From Prado023 sp964418695 (lineage in GTDB: Bacteria; Actinomycetota; Actinomycetes; S36-B12; CAIYMF01): 64,000 nucleotides of DNA. The stretch is from assembly GCA_964418695.1 (NCBI GenBank), contig CAYQMN010000010.1:1-64000 (forward strand). The letters are read 5' to 3'. The notes beneath the pieces were generated by a model that ran no database searches, was not told where the DNA came from, and was given only the letters and a program-made list of their open reading frames with translations. Position 1 is the stretch's first letter, and each line of letters opens with the position of its first letter. Positions 35,214-43,777 of the stretch are shown here, one piece after another. Both the position numbers and the translations under genes were made by a program.

Positions 35214-37367
35214 TCAGCCTCGGGCGTGGTCTGCCTCCGCGACCTTGCGGGCCACCTGAGCGGGCATCGGCTCGTGGCCGATGTAGTCGCGGGTGAACGT
35301 CCCGGTGCCGTGCGACAGCGAGCGCAGCTCGATCGGGTAGCGGATCAGCTCCAGCTCGGGCACCTCGGCGCGGATCAGGGTGCGCCCCGGGCCCGCCGGC
35401 TCCGAGCCCGACACCCGCCCGCGCCGGCCGGACAGGTCGCCCATCACCGAGCCGACGTAGTCGTCGACGACCAGCACGGTGATCGCGGACACCGGCTCCA
35501 GCATCGACACCTGGGCCGCCGCGGCGGCCTCCTTGAGCGCCAGCGATCCGGCCATCTGGAAGGCCATGTCCGAGGAGTCGACCGAGTGCGCCTTGCCGTC
35601 GGTGAGGGTCACCCGGATGTCGACCACCGGGTAGCCGGCCACCACGCCGCGCTGCATCTGCGCGCGCACGCCCTTCTCGACCGAGGGGATGAACTGCCGC
35701 GGGACCGCCCCGCCGACCACCTTGTCGACGAACTCGAACCCGCTGCCGGCCGGCAGCGGCTCCACGGTGATGTCGCACACCGCGTACTGCCCGTGCCCGC
35801 CGGACTGCTTGACGTGCCGGCCGTGGCCCGTGGCCTTGTGGGCGAACGTCTCGCGCAGCGAGACCCGCAGGTCCTCGGGCTGCACCGCGACCCCGTACCG
35901 GCTGCGCAGCCGGTCGAGCACCACGTCGACGTGCGCCTCGCCCATGCACCACAGCACGACCTGGCTGGTCTCCGGGTTGCGGTCCAGCCGCAGCGTCGGG
36001 TCCTCGGCGACCAGCCGGCCCAGCGCGTTGGCCAGCTTGTCGTCGTCGGCCTTCGAGGTGGCCACCACGGCCACCGGCAGCAGCGCCTCGGGCATCGTCC
36101 AGGGCGCCATCAGCAGCGGCGCGTCCTTGTCCGAGAGGGTGTCGCCGGTCTCGGCGCGGGTCAGCTTCGCGACCGCGACGATGTCCCCGGCGATGCCCCG
36201 GTCGATGGTGCGCTGCGCCTTGCCCAGCGGGCTGGACAGCGCCCCGATGCGCTCGTCGACGTCGTGGTCCTCGTGCCCGCGCCCCTCGGCGAAATGACCC
36301 GAGACGTGGACGACCGTGTCGGAGGTCAGCGTCCCGGAGAACACCCGGACCAGCGAGACCCGGCCCACGTACGGGTCGGTCGTGGTCTTGACGACCTCCG
36401 CGCACAGCGGCCCGGCCGGGTCGCAGCTCAGCGCCCCCCGGGCCTCGCCCGACGGATGGGTCACCGGCGGGATGGTGTGCTCGCCCGGTGCCGGGAACCC
36501 GCGGCGGATCAGCTCCAGCACCTCGCGCGTGCCCAGCCCGCTGAGCTCTCCGGCGGTGCCCAGGACCGGGTAGAACGAGCCGCGCGCGACGGCCTTCTCC
36601 AGGTCGGTGACCAGGGTCTCCACGTCGATGTGCTCGCCGCCGAGGTAGCGGTCCATGAGGGTCTCGTCCTCGCTCTCGGCGATGATCCCCTCGATCAGGC
36701 CCGAGCGGTGCTCCTCGATCAGGTCCTGATGCTCGGCGGCCGGCGGGCTGTCCACCCGGGTGCCCGACGAGTAGTCGTGGATCTGCTCGGAGATGAGGTC
36801 CAGGAACCCGGTGGGCACCCCGTCGGCGCCGCGCACCGGCAGCTCGACCGGCATCACGCCCTCGCCGAGCTGCTCGCGGGCGCTGGCGACCAGGTCGTCG
36901 AAGTCGGCGCGCGGGTGGTCCAGCCGGGTGACGACGAGCGCCCGCGGCATGCCGACCGCCGCGCATTCCTCCCAGAGCTGGCGGGTGGCCGCGTCGATGC
37001 CGTCCACGGCCGAGACCACGAACAGCGCCGCGTCGGCCGCGCGCAGCCCGGCCCGCAGGTCGCCCACGAAGTCGGCGTAGCCGGGGGTGTCGATGAGGTT
37101 GACCTTGACGCCCTCCCAGGTCACCGGGGCCAGGGCCAGGCCGATCGAGCGCTGCTGGCGGACCTCGGCCTCGTCGAAGTCCGACACCGTGGACCCCTCG
37201 GTGGTCCGCCCGGCCCGGCTGATCGCGCCCGCCGTGGCCAGCGTGGCTTCGAGCAGCGTGGTCTTGCCCGCGCCCGAGGGTCCTACCAGCACCACGTTGC
37301 GCAGCTGCGCCGGGCTCTCCGGCGCTTGTACCGCGCCCCCCGTGGCAGCGCCTGCAGATCCGGCCAT
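35214..37367 (-). CDS. fusA2: Elongation factor G-like GTPase (EF-G2/FusA2)
   Basis: 717 aa with the five-domain EF-G layout. G1 is GPSGAGKTT, G3 is DTPGYADF, and the usual G4 NKxD is TRLD, a change common to this paralogue group (M. tuberculosis FusA2, Rv0120c). Domain IV/V segments follow (GHGRHVKQSGGHGQYAVCDI, VSMLEPVSAITVLVVDDYVGSVMGDLSGRRGRV). It is unlikely to be the main translocase; its role (ribosome rescue, regulation or stress) is unknown. The start is ATG 37367, with GAGGGG upstream. It is divergent from the PIP synthase gene, with 58 bp between. Confidence 0.9.
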   Translation of the reverse strand: MAGSAGAATGGAVQAPESPAQLRNVVLVGPSGAGKTTLLEATLATAGAISRAGRTTEGSTVSDFDEAEVRQQRSIGLALAPVTWEGVKVNLIDTPGYADFVGDLRAGLRAADAALFVVSAVDGIDAATRQLWEECAAVGMPRALVVTRLDHPRADFDDLVASAREQLGEGVMPVELPVRGADGVPTGFLDLISEQIHDYSSGTRVDSPPAAEHQDLIEEHRSGLIEGIIAESEDETLMDRYLGGEHIDVETLVTDLEKAVARGSFYPVLGTAGELSGLGTREVLELIRRGFPAPGEHTIPPVTHPSGEARGALSCDPAGPLCAEVVKTTTDPYVGRVSLVRVFSGTLTSDTVVHVSGHFAEGRGHEDHDVDERIGALSSPLGKAQRTIDRGIAGDIVAVAKLTRAETGDTLSDKDAPLLMAPWTMPEALLPVAVVATSKADDDKLANALGRLVAEDPTLRLDRNPETSQVVLWCMGEAHVDVVLDRLRSRYGVAVQPEDLRVSLRETFAHKATGHGRHVKQSGGHGQYAVCDITVEPLPAGSGFEFVDKVVGGAVPRQFIPSVEKGVRAQMQRGVVAGYPVVDIRVTLTDGKAHSVDSSDMAFQMAGSLALKEAAAAAQVSMLEPVSAITVLVVDDYVGSVMGDLSGRRGRVSGSEPAGPGRTLIRAEVPELELIRYPIELRSLSHGTGTFTRDYIGHEPMPAQVARKVAEADHARG

Positions 37368-37411
37368 TGCGTGTCCCCTCTCGTCGCAGGTGAGCGGATG
37401 GAGTCTCCCGG

Positions 37412-37417
37412 TACCAT
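37412..37417 (+). promoter_or_regulatory. -10 hexamer TACCAT of the PIM operon, leaderless
   Basis: TACCAT ends 8 nt before the ATG at 37426 with no Shine-Dalgarno in between. It would drive the three-gene phosphatidylinositol-mannoside operon. Confidence 0.5.
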
Positions 37418-37425
37418 CTTGGCCG

Positions 37426-38079
37426 ATGCTGAACAACGCTGAGACCCGCGGGGTCGTCGCACCGGTGGTGGAGCCCGTGGCCCGGGCCCTGCTGCGCGTC
37501 GGGCTGAGCGCGGACATGGTCACGATCATCGGCGGGGTCATCACGGTCACCTCCGCGCTGGTGCTCATCCCGAACGGTCGCTTCGTGCCGGCGATCCTGA
37601 TCCTGGGCTTCTTCCTGGTCGCCGACGTGCTCGACGGGACGATGGCTCGGCTCTCCGGGACACAGGGCCGGTGGGGCGCCTGGCTGGACGCGACGCTGGA
37701 CCGGGTCGCCGACGTGGCCGTCTACGGGGCGTTCCTGTGGTGGGCGGTCAAGGACGGCGACACGCTGACCATCGTGCTGGCCTGGGTGGTGCTGGCCGGC
37801 GCGGTCACGATCAGCTACGCCAAGGCGCGCGCGGAGGCCGTCGGCGCCACGGCCAACGGCGGCATCGCCGAGCGGGCCGAGCGGTTCATCATGATCGGCA
37901 TCGGCGCCCTGCTCTACAGCCTCGGGCACGAGTGGGCGCTGACCCTCTCCCTGTTCCTGCTGGCCGTGGCCGTGGTCATCACCGTGTTCCAGCGGGCGCT
38001 GGACGTCCGCTCCCAGCTGCGACCCGCGGGGGGGACCGCGGCGCCGGCCCCGGATTCCGCGGCCGCGCCGGACGCCTGA
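37426..38079 (+). CDS. pgsA1: Phosphatidylinositol phosphate synthase
   Basis: 217 aa CDP-alcohol phosphotransferase: Asp67-x2-Asp70-Gly71-x2-Ala74-Arg75-x8-Gly84-x3-Asp88-x3-Asp92 (DVLDGTMAR...GAWLDATLD). It has about six transmembrane helices. It joins CDP-diacylglycerol and inositol 1-phosphate to make phosphatidylinositol phosphate, the first step of PI and PIM synthesis. Its acceptor is assigned from the neighbours, an acyltransferase and PimA in the same order as Rv2612c-Rv2610c. The C-terminus is an Ala/Pro tail. The next gene begins 9 nt after its stop. Confidence 0.92.
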   Translation: MLNNAETRGVVAPVVEPVARALLRVGLSADMVTIIGGVITVTSALVLIPNGRFVPAILILGFFLVADVLDGTMARLSGTQGRWGAWLDATLDRVADVAVYGAFLWWAVKDGDTLTIVLAWVVLAGAVTISYAKARAEAVGATANGGIAERAERFIMIGIGALLYSLGHEWALTLSLFLLAVAVVITVFQRALDVRSQLRPAGGTAAPAPDSAAAPDA

Positions 38080-38088
38080 GGGGCCGCG

Positions 38089-39036
38089 ATGCTCTCGGAC
38101 TCCGCGACCTACCTGGCCTACGCCGGTGGCTGGAAGGCCATCCGGATGATGCCCGAGCCGGTGGCCCAGGCGACCTTCCGCCAGATCGCCGACCAGCAGT
38201 GGCGCGCCCGCGGCAAGGGCGTCCGCCAGCTCGAGCGCAACCTCACGCGCGTGCTCGGCCCGGTGTCCGACGACGAGCTGCGGGAGGCCTCGCGGGCCGG
38301 CATGCGCTCCTACCTGCGCTACTGGTGCGACGCCTTCCGGCTGCCTGGCTGGGACGGTGCTCGGATCGAGTCGTTCCGGGTGGTCAACGAGGAGCGGCTG
38401 CTGGACCCGGTGCACTCCGGGCGAGGGATCATCGTGGCCACCCCGCACATGGGCAACTGGGACCATGCGGGCGCCTACACCTCGTACACCCTGAGCCCGG
38501 TCAACTCGGTGGCCGAGAAGCTGGAGCCGGCGCGGCTCTACGAGGCGTTCCTGGCCTACCGGCGCGAGCTGGGCATGGTCATCCACGGGCTGGGCGATCC
38601 CGGGGTCTACGAGAAGCTGGCCCAGGTGTGCGGCGGCGGGGGAGTGGTCGCCCTGCTGGCCGACCGCGACCTCTCGGCCAAGGGCGTCGAGGTGCAGTTC
38701 TTCGGCGAGCCCACCCGATTCCCGGCCGGCCCGGCCGCGCTCGCGGTCGACACCGGCTCGGCGCTGCACCCGCTGGGAATGTACCTGGACGGGACCACCA
38801 ACGTGGGCGAGCTTCTCCCCGAGGTGGTGCCGCCGGCCCACGGCGAGCGCGCGGAGCGCATCCGGGTCACCACGCAGGCGATCGCGACCGCCCTGGAGGG
38901 GGCGATCGGCAACCACCCCACGGACTGGCACATGCTGCAGAAGCTGTGGCTGGCCGATCTGGACCCCGCCCGGCTGGCGGCTCCGGACACGACGGGGCAC
39001 GACGACGGGGCGACCTCGGACAAGGCGGCCCCCTGA
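38089..39036 (+). CDS. patA: Phosphatidylinositol mannoside acyltransferase (PatA-like)
   Basis: 315 aa, lysophospholipid-acyltransferase (LpxL/HtrB) family. The HxxxxD motif is His120-Asp125 in TPHMGNWDHAG. It acylates the mannose of phosphatidylinositol mannosides at the inner membrane face. It corresponds to Rv2611c, which acylates the mannose 6-position in M. tuberculosis. GAGGGG lies just before the ATG. It overlaps pimA by 1 nt. Confidence 0.9.
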   Translation: MLSDSATYLAYAGGWKAIRMMPEPVAQATFRQIADQQWRARGKGVRQLERNLTRVLGPVSDDELREASRAGMRSYLRYWCDAFRLPGWDGARIESFRVVNEERLLDPVHSGRGIIVATPHMGNWDHAGAYTSYTLSPVNSVAEKLEPARLYEAFLAYRRELGMVIHGLGDPGVYEKLAQVCGGGGVVALLADRDLSAKGVEVQFFGEPTRFPAGPAALAVDTGSALHPLGMYLDGTTNVGELLPEVVPPAHGERAERIRVTTQAIATALEGAIGNHPTDWHMLQKLWLADLDPARLAAPDTTGHDDGATSDKAAP

Positions 39037-40229
39037 TGCGCGTCGGACTCGTCTGCCCCTACTCCTGGGACACCCCCGGTGGTGTCGCGGTGCACGTCAA
39101 CGACCTGCGCAACGCGCTGATCCGCCTGGGGCACGAGGCGGTCGTGCTGGCCCCGGCCGACGACGACGACGCGATCCCGGACTTCGTCACGTCCGCGGGC
39201 AAGCCCATCTCGGTGGCGTCCAACGGCTCGGTGGCCAAGATCAACTTCGGCCCTGGCGCCACGGCCAAGGCGCGGCGCTGGGTCAAGGACAACGACCTGG
39301 ACATCCTGCACGTCCACGAGCCGGCCGGGCCGACCCTGTCGATCCTGTCCATCTGGGTCAGCGAGGGCCCGATCGTGGCCACCTGGCACGCCAGCCTGGA
39401 GTCCTCGCGGCGCGAGCTCAACGCGATGGCGCCCATGGTCCGCAGCGCGATGGAGAAGATCCGCGGCCGGATCGCGGTCAGCGAGTACGCGCGCCGTTCG
39501 CTGGTCGAGTACACCGGCGGGGACGCGGTCCTGATCCCCAACGGGGTGGACTGCAGCCAGTACGCCGGCGACGAGCCGCTGCCGGGGCGGGCTCGCGGGT
39601 CGAGCACGCTGATGTTCCTGGGCCGCATCGACGAGCCGCGCAAGGGGCTGCCGATCCTGCTGGCCGCCCTGCCCGCCGTGGCCGCCGCGGTGCCCGAGGT
39701 CAGCCTCCTGGTGGCCGGGCCCGGCGATGTCGACGCCGTGCGGGCCGGGCTGGACCCGGCGATCGCCGAGCGGGTCGAGTTCCTGGGCATGGTCAGCGAG
39801 GCCGACAAGGCCCGCGCTCTGCACACGGCCGACGTCTACGTCGCCCCCAACACCGGGGGCGAGTCCTTCGGGATCATCCTGCTGGAGGCGATGGCCGCCG
39901 GCGCGCCGGTGGTGGCCAGCGACATCGAGGCGTTCCAGCGCGTGCTCGACGAGGGCCGGGCCGGGGTGCACTTCCGCAACGAGGACTCCGCCGACCTGGC
40001 CCGAGTGCTCGTCGATCTCCTCGGCGACCACCAGCGCCGCGCGGACCTGCAGAGTGCCGGGTACCGCCGGTCGGCCGAGTTCGACTGGGCCACGGTGGCC
40101 CGCCGGGTCGTCGCGGTCTACGAGAGCATCACCCCGGGCGGGGAGAAGGTCGTGGCCGACCTGTCCACCCAGCTCTGGGGACGCTGGCCGGTGCGACGGA
40201 TCTCCGGTCCGGATCGGAGCACGTCGTGA
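39036..40229 (+). CDS. pimA: Phosphatidylinositol alpha-mannosyltransferase
   Basis: 397 aa GT4 glycosyltransferase. The N-terminal Rossmann domain starts RVGLVCPYSWDTPGGVAVHV; the C-terminal domain holds GRIDEPRKGL and the GDP-mannose site with the EX7E motif in GGESFGIILLEAMAAG. It transfers the first mannose from GDP-mannose to the inositol 2-position of phosphatidylinositol. Context (PIP synthase, acyltransferase) confirms the function. A short tail (RRISGPDRSTS) lies after the fold. Its stop overlaps a GTG that opens a 25-codon frame. Confidence 0.95.
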   Translation: MRVGLVCPYSWDTPGGVAVHVNDLRNALIRLGHEAVVLAPADDDDAIPDFVTSAGKPISVASNGSVAKINFGPGATAKARRWVKDNDLDILHVHEPAGPTLSILSIWVSEGPIVATWHASLESSRRELNAMAPMVRSAMEKIRGRIAVSEYARRSLVEYTGGDAVLIPNGVDCSQYAGDEPLPGRARGSSTLMFLGRIDEPRKGLPILLAALPAVAAAVPEVSLLVAGPGDVDAVRAGLDPAIAERVEFLGMVSEADKARALHTADVYVAPNTGGESFGIILLEAMAAGAPVVASDIEAFQRVLDEGRAGVHFRNEDSADLARVLVDLLGDHQRRADLQSAGYRRSAEFDWATVARRVVAVYESITPGGEKVVADLSTQLWGRWPVRRISGPDRSTS

Positions 40230-40303
40230 GCATCGAGCTGATCCGGCGCGACGAGCGGATCGTGGCCGCTGTGGTCACCGGCTCGGATCGGGGTGCGTGG
40301 TGA
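40226..40303 (+). CDS. Possible 25-aa coupling peptide between pimA and the anchored-protein gene
   Basis: A GTG at 40226 overlaps the pimA stop (GTGA) and opens a 25-codon frame that begins VSIELIRRDERI. It stops at 40301-40303, overlapping the next GTG start by 3 nt. The start region (GGATCGGAGCACGTCGTGAGC) is a diverged copy of the region 74 bp downstream that starts the next gene (GGATCGG..., VSIDLIW). It may be a translated coupling peptide or the remnant of a start-region duplication. Too short to judge by coding bias. Confidence 0.4.
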   Translation: MSIELIRRDERIVAAVVTGSDRGAW

Positions 40304-40857
40304 GCATCGACCTCATCTGGGTCCTGGTCCTCGTCTTCGCGCTGGCCCTGATCGTCTGGCGGCTCAGTGCGCTGGCCGCGCGGATCGATCGGCTGCACCA
40401 CCGCATCGAGCTGGCCGAGGGGTCGCTGGACAACCAGCTGGTCCGCCGGGCGCGCGCGGCCGAGGCGCTGGCCCGATCCGGGCTGATCGACCCGGCCAGC
40501 GCGATGGTGCTGGCTCTGGCCGCCAGCAACAGCCGCAACGCCGACCCCGCCCAGCCATTGGACCGCGCCCTGGTGGAGTCCGAGCTGTCCCGCGATCTGC
40601 GCGACGTGCTGGACAGCCCCCGGGACGTGGCGGCGCTGCACGACCATCCGGAAGGCCGTGAGCTGGTCGAGGACCTGGCCGCGGCCTGCAACGGGGTCGC
40701 GATGGCGCGCCGGTTCCACAACGACGCCGTCCAGGCGGCGCGGCTGCTGCGCACCGGCCCCGTGGTCCGCGCGTTCCGGCTGGCCGGCCACGCCCCGATG
40801 CCCACCACAGCCGAGCTGGACGACGAGATCCCCCCAGCCCTGGTCCCGTACACCTGA
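40300..40857 (+). CDS. N-terminally membrane-anchored protein of unknown function
   Basis: 185 aa. One transmembrane helix at residues ~5-25 (LIWVLVLVFALALIVWRL), a short amphipathic/coiled region (ALAARIDRLHHRIELAEGSLDNQLVRRARAAEAL) and a cytosolic helical domain of ~120 residues (LIDPASAMVLALAASNSRN..., NGVAMARRFHNDAVQAARLLRT). I do not recognise a named family; there is a loose resemblance to LemA-like proteins in the last part. A membrane protein gene directly after pimA is common in actinobacteria (Rv2609c position), but the NUDIX part of Rv2609c is absent. The GTG start overlaps the preceding small frame. Confidence 0.75.
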   Translation: MSIDLIWVLVLVFALALIVWRLSALAARIDRLHHRIELAEGSLDNQLVRRARAAEALARSGLIDPASAMVLALAASNSRNADPAQPLDRALVESELSRDLRDVLDSPRDVAALHDHPEGRELVEDLAAACNGVAMARRFHNDAVQAARLLRTGPVVRAFRLAGHAPMPTTAELDDEIPPALVPYT

Positions 40858-40978
40858 GCCAGCGCACAGCTCCAGACCTCGCCTGCTGGGCGCGCCTCCC
40901 GGTGAGCCGACAATGGCGAGGCCTGAAGCGCTCGACCCGCCTTGCAGTCGGGATTCCCGCGCACTGCCGATCATCTCG

Positions 40979-40984
40979 TACCGT
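40979..40984 (+). promoter_or_regulatory. -10 hexamer TACCGT, leaderless start of the DUF3048 gene
   Basis: TACCGT is followed by GTGCCC and the ATG at 40991, a 6-nt gap. The alternative GTG at 40985 would overlap the promoter, which supports the ATG. Confidence 0.55.
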
Positions 40985-40990
40985 GTGCCC

Positions 40991-42031
40991 ATGCCCACGC
41001 TTCCACGCCGCACTCGGGTGCTCGTCGTGCCCGCGGTGCTGGCCCTCGGCGTCGCCCTGACCGCTTGCACGTCGTCCCCGCCCCCGGCGGTTCCGGTCGC
41101 GGCCGAGTCCAGCACCCCGCCGCCCGCGACCTCGACCCCGACGCCGACTCCGCCACCGGTGCGGACCCTCGGTGAGCCGAAGCTCGTGGTCAAGATCGAC
41201 AACACCCTGGCCGCGCAGCCGCAGCGCGGGCTCACCTCGGCGGACGTCGTCTACGTCGAGCCGGTGGAATGGGGCCTGACCCGGCTGGCCGCCGTGTACA
41301 CCACGAAGCTGCCGGCAACGATCGGCCCGGTGCGCAGCGGGCGCATCAGCGACATCCAGATCTTCGCGCCCTACGGGAAGGTTCCGTTCGTCTTCTCCGG
41401 GGCACAGTCGCGGCTCTACCCGAAGCTGCTGGCCTCAGCGCTGATCGTCGTCGACAACGACCACGGCGGCGCCGGGTTCCACCGCGAGTACGGGACCGGC
41501 CGCTACGTCCCCACCAACCTGATGGTCTCGCCCAAGGAGGTCCTGGCCGCGGTCGGCAAGAAGGCGCAGGCCAACCCGGTCGGGCTGGCCTTCTCCGACG
41601 ACCCGCTGCCGGGCGCCAAGAAGGCCAAGAAGGCCAAGGTGGTGACGGCCACGTGGCAGAACTCGTCGGTGCAGTTCCGCTGGGTGGGCAAGCGGGGCAG
41701 CTACGACGTGTGGATGAACGGTCGCCAGGCGCGCGACACCGACAAGCCGGGCACACAGCGTGCCAGCTCGGTGATCGTGCAGTACGTCAAGGAGGTCGAT
41801 TCGGGCTACGGCGACAAGTTCGGCGGGCGCACTCCCTTGACGATCACCACCGGCACCGGCAAGGGCGTGCTGCTGCGTGACGGGCGCGCCATCCCGATCA
41901 CGTGGAGCAAGGCGCGCAAGGCCTCGCCGACCACGTACGAGACCGCCGACGGCACCCCGGTGACGCTGCCGGACGGCCAGGTCTGGATCGTGCTCAAGGA
42001 CCGCACCCAGAAGGTCAAGATCGAGAAGTGA
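40991..42031 (+). CDS. DUF3048 lipoprotein (YerB-like)
   Basis: 346 aa. Lipoprotein signal with lipobox LTAC near residue 26, then a Pro/Thr-rich linker (~30-57) and the two DUF3048 halves (PKLVVKIDNTLAAQPQRGLTSADVVYVEPVEWGLTRLAAVY, GPVRSGRISDIQI; later VQYVKEVDSGYGDKFGGRTPLTITTGTGKGVLLRDGRAIPITW). Family members such as B. subtilis YerB are surface lipoproteins of unknown function. A Lys-rich loop, KKAKKAKV, sits at ~210-217. Probably transcribed on its own leaderless message. Confidence 0.82.
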   Translation: MPTLPRRTRVLVVPAVLALGVALTACTSSPPPAVPVAAESSTPPPATSTPTPTPPPVRTLGEPKLVVKIDNTLAAQPQRGLTSADVVYVEPVEWGLTRLAAVYTTKLPATIGPVRSGRISDIQIFAPYGKVPFVFSGAQSRLYPKLLASALIVVDNDHGGAGFHREYGTGRYVPTNLMVSPKEVLAAVGKKAQANPVGLAFSDDPLPGAKKAKKAKVVTATWQNSSVQFRWVGKRGSYDVWMNGRQARDTDKPGTQRASSVIVQYVKEVDSGYGDKFGGRTPLTITTGTGKGVLLRDGRAIPITWSKARKASPTTYETADGTPVTLPDGQVWIVLKDRTQKVKIEK

Positions 42032-42174
42032 CCGTGCGAGGGGCGCGCTGACGGCGGGCCCCGCCCCCGGCGGGCTCGAACCGCGCGGGGCCTCCGGCCG
42101 GGTCGGGCATTTCCGCGTCGGTGGCGGCGGGTCGTACCCTGTGCACATTCCCCGCTCGACGCCAGGAGTTCCCC

Positions 42175-43080
42175 GTGAGCAGCACCCCGCAGACCACCGC
42201 CACCGTCGCGACCGACCGCGTGAAGCGCGGCATGGCCGAGATGCTCAAGGGCGGCGTCATCATGGACGTCGTCACCCCGGAGCAGGCGAAGATCGCCGAG
42301 GACGCCGGCGCCGTGGCGGTCATGGCCCTCGAGCGCGTGCCCGCCGACATCCGGGCGCAGGGCGGCGTGTCGCGGATGAGTGACCCGGACATGATCGACG
42401 GGATCATCGAGGCGGTCTCGATCCCGGTCATGGCCAAGGCCCGCATCGGGCACTTCGTCGAGGCGCAGGTGCTGGAGAGCCTCGGCGTGGACTACATCGA
42501 CGAGTCCGAGGTGCTCACCCCGGCCGACTACGCCCACCACATCGACAAGTGGGCGTTCACCGTCCCCTTCGTCTGCGGCGCGACCAACCTGGGCGAGGCA
42601 CTGCGCCGGATCACCGAGGGCGCGGCGATGATCCGCTCCAAGGGCGAGGCGGGCACCGGCGACGTCTCCAACGCGGTGACGCACATGCGCGCCATCCGCG
42701 GCGACATCAACCGACTGCGCTCGATGAGCCCCGACGAGCTGTACGTGGCCGCCAAGGAGCTGCAGGCGCCGTACGCGCTGGTCGCCGAGGTCGCCGAGCA
42801 GGGCCAGCTGCCGGTCGTGCTGTTCACTGCCGGCGGGATCGCCACCCCGGCCGACGCGGCGATGATGATGCAGCTGGGTGCCGACGGCGTGTTCGTCGGC
42901 TCGGGCATCTTCAAGTCGGGCAACCCGGCCGAGCGGGCGAACGCGATCGTCCAGGCGACCCTGCACTACACCGACCCCGGCATCGTGGCGAAGGTGTCGC
43001 GTGGACTGGGCGAGGCGATGGTCGGGATCAACGTCGAGGAGATCCCCGAGCCGCACCGCCTCGCGCAGCGCGGGTGGTGA
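42175..43080 (+). CDS. pdxS: Pyridoxal 5'-phosphate synthase subunit PdxS
   Basis: 301 aa TIM-barrel lyase, full length. It builds PLP from ribose 5-phosphate, glyceraldehyde 3-phosphate and ammonia from PdxT. The family core is clear: VKRGMAEMLKGGVIMDVV, ALERVPADIRAQGGVSRMSDP, and the substrate lysine Lys88 in PVMAKARIGH. The GTG at 42175 has AGGAG 6 nt upstream. A TACCCT hexamer at ~42135 may be its -10. It overlaps pdxT by 4 nt. Confidence 0.97.
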   Translation: MSSTPQTTATVATDRVKRGMAEMLKGGVIMDVVTPEQAKIAEDAGAVAVMALERVPADIRAQGGVSRMSDPDMIDGIIEAVSIPVMAKARIGHFVEAQVLESLGVDYIDESEVLTPADYAHHIDKWAFTVPFVCGATNLGEALRRITEGAAMIRSKGEAGTGDVSNAVTHMRAIRGDINRLRSMSPDELYVAAKELQAPYALVAEVAEQGQLPVVLFTAGGIATPADAAMMMQLGADGVFVGSGIFKSGNPAERANAIVQATLHYTDPGIVAKVSRGLGEAMVGINVEEIPEPHRLAQRGW

Positions 43081-43760
43081 CCGGACCCCGCATCGGGGTC
43101 CTGGCGCTGCAGGGCGACGTCCGCGAGCACCTGCGGGCGCTGGCCGAGGTCGGTGCCGAGGCGGTGCCGGTCAAGGACGCCGACGCGCTGGCCGGGGTCC
43201 ACGGGCTGGTCCTTCCCGGCGGCGAGTCCACCACGATCTCGATGCTGGCGCTGCGCTGGGGCCTGATGGAGCCGCTGCGCGAGGCCGCGCGGTCGGGGCT
43301 GCCGATGTACGGCTCGTGCGCCGGCATGATCCTGCTGGCCGACACGGTCCTGGACGGCCGGCCCGACCAGCAGGGGGTCGGGGGGATCGACATGGTCGTG
43401 CGGCGCAACGCGTTCGGCCGCCAGGTCGACTCCTTCGAGGCCGACCTCGACTTCCCCGCGCTCGGCGCCGAGCCGATCCACGCGGTGTTCATCCGCGCCC
43501 CCTGGGTCGAGTCGGTGGGGGAGAGCGTCGAGGTCCTGGCGAGCGTGCCGGTGCCCCCGCACTTCGAGCCCCACCTGCCCGGCACGCAGGCACGGCCTGT
43601 CGAGCTGCCCGCCGCCACGCATCCGGGGACCGCCGCCGCGCTGTCTAGAATCGTCGCCGTTCGCAGCGGGTCCCTGCTGGCGACCTCGTTCCATCCCGAG
43701 CTCACCGGGGACCACCGGGTCCATGCCCTGTTCGCGCAGATCGTGCGCGACGCTGCCTGA
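43077..43760 (+). CDS. pdxT: Pyridoxal 5'-phosphate synthase glutaminase subunit PdxT
   Basis: 227 aa class I glutaminase. It has nucleophile Cys81 in YGSCAGMILL, the LPGGESTT substrate motif and the His-x-Glu pair in TSFHPEL. It supplies ammonia to PdxS. GTGA overlap with pdxS means coupled translation. yebC follows 17 nt after the stop with its own Shine-Dalgarno (AAGGAG). Confidence 0.96.
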   Translation: MTGPRIGVLALQGDVREHLRALAEVGAEAVPVKDADALAGVHGLVLPGGESTTISMLALRWGLMEPLREAARSGLPMYGSCAGMILLADTVLDGRPDQQGVGGIDMVVRRNAFGRQVDSFEADLDFPALGAEPIHAVFIRAPWVESVGESVEVLASVPVPPHFEPHLPGTQARPVELPAATHPGTAAALSRIVAVRSGSLLATSFHPELTGDHRVHALFAQIVRDAA

Positions 43761-43777
43761 GAGACCGAAGGAGCACC

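Noticed and set aside
35074..39000. Very long minus-strand open frame (about 1300 codons)
   Set aside because: It overlaps fusA2 in the wrong frame and the plus-strand PIM genes. It is Arg/Gly/Pro-rich with no family motif: an effect of high GC content.
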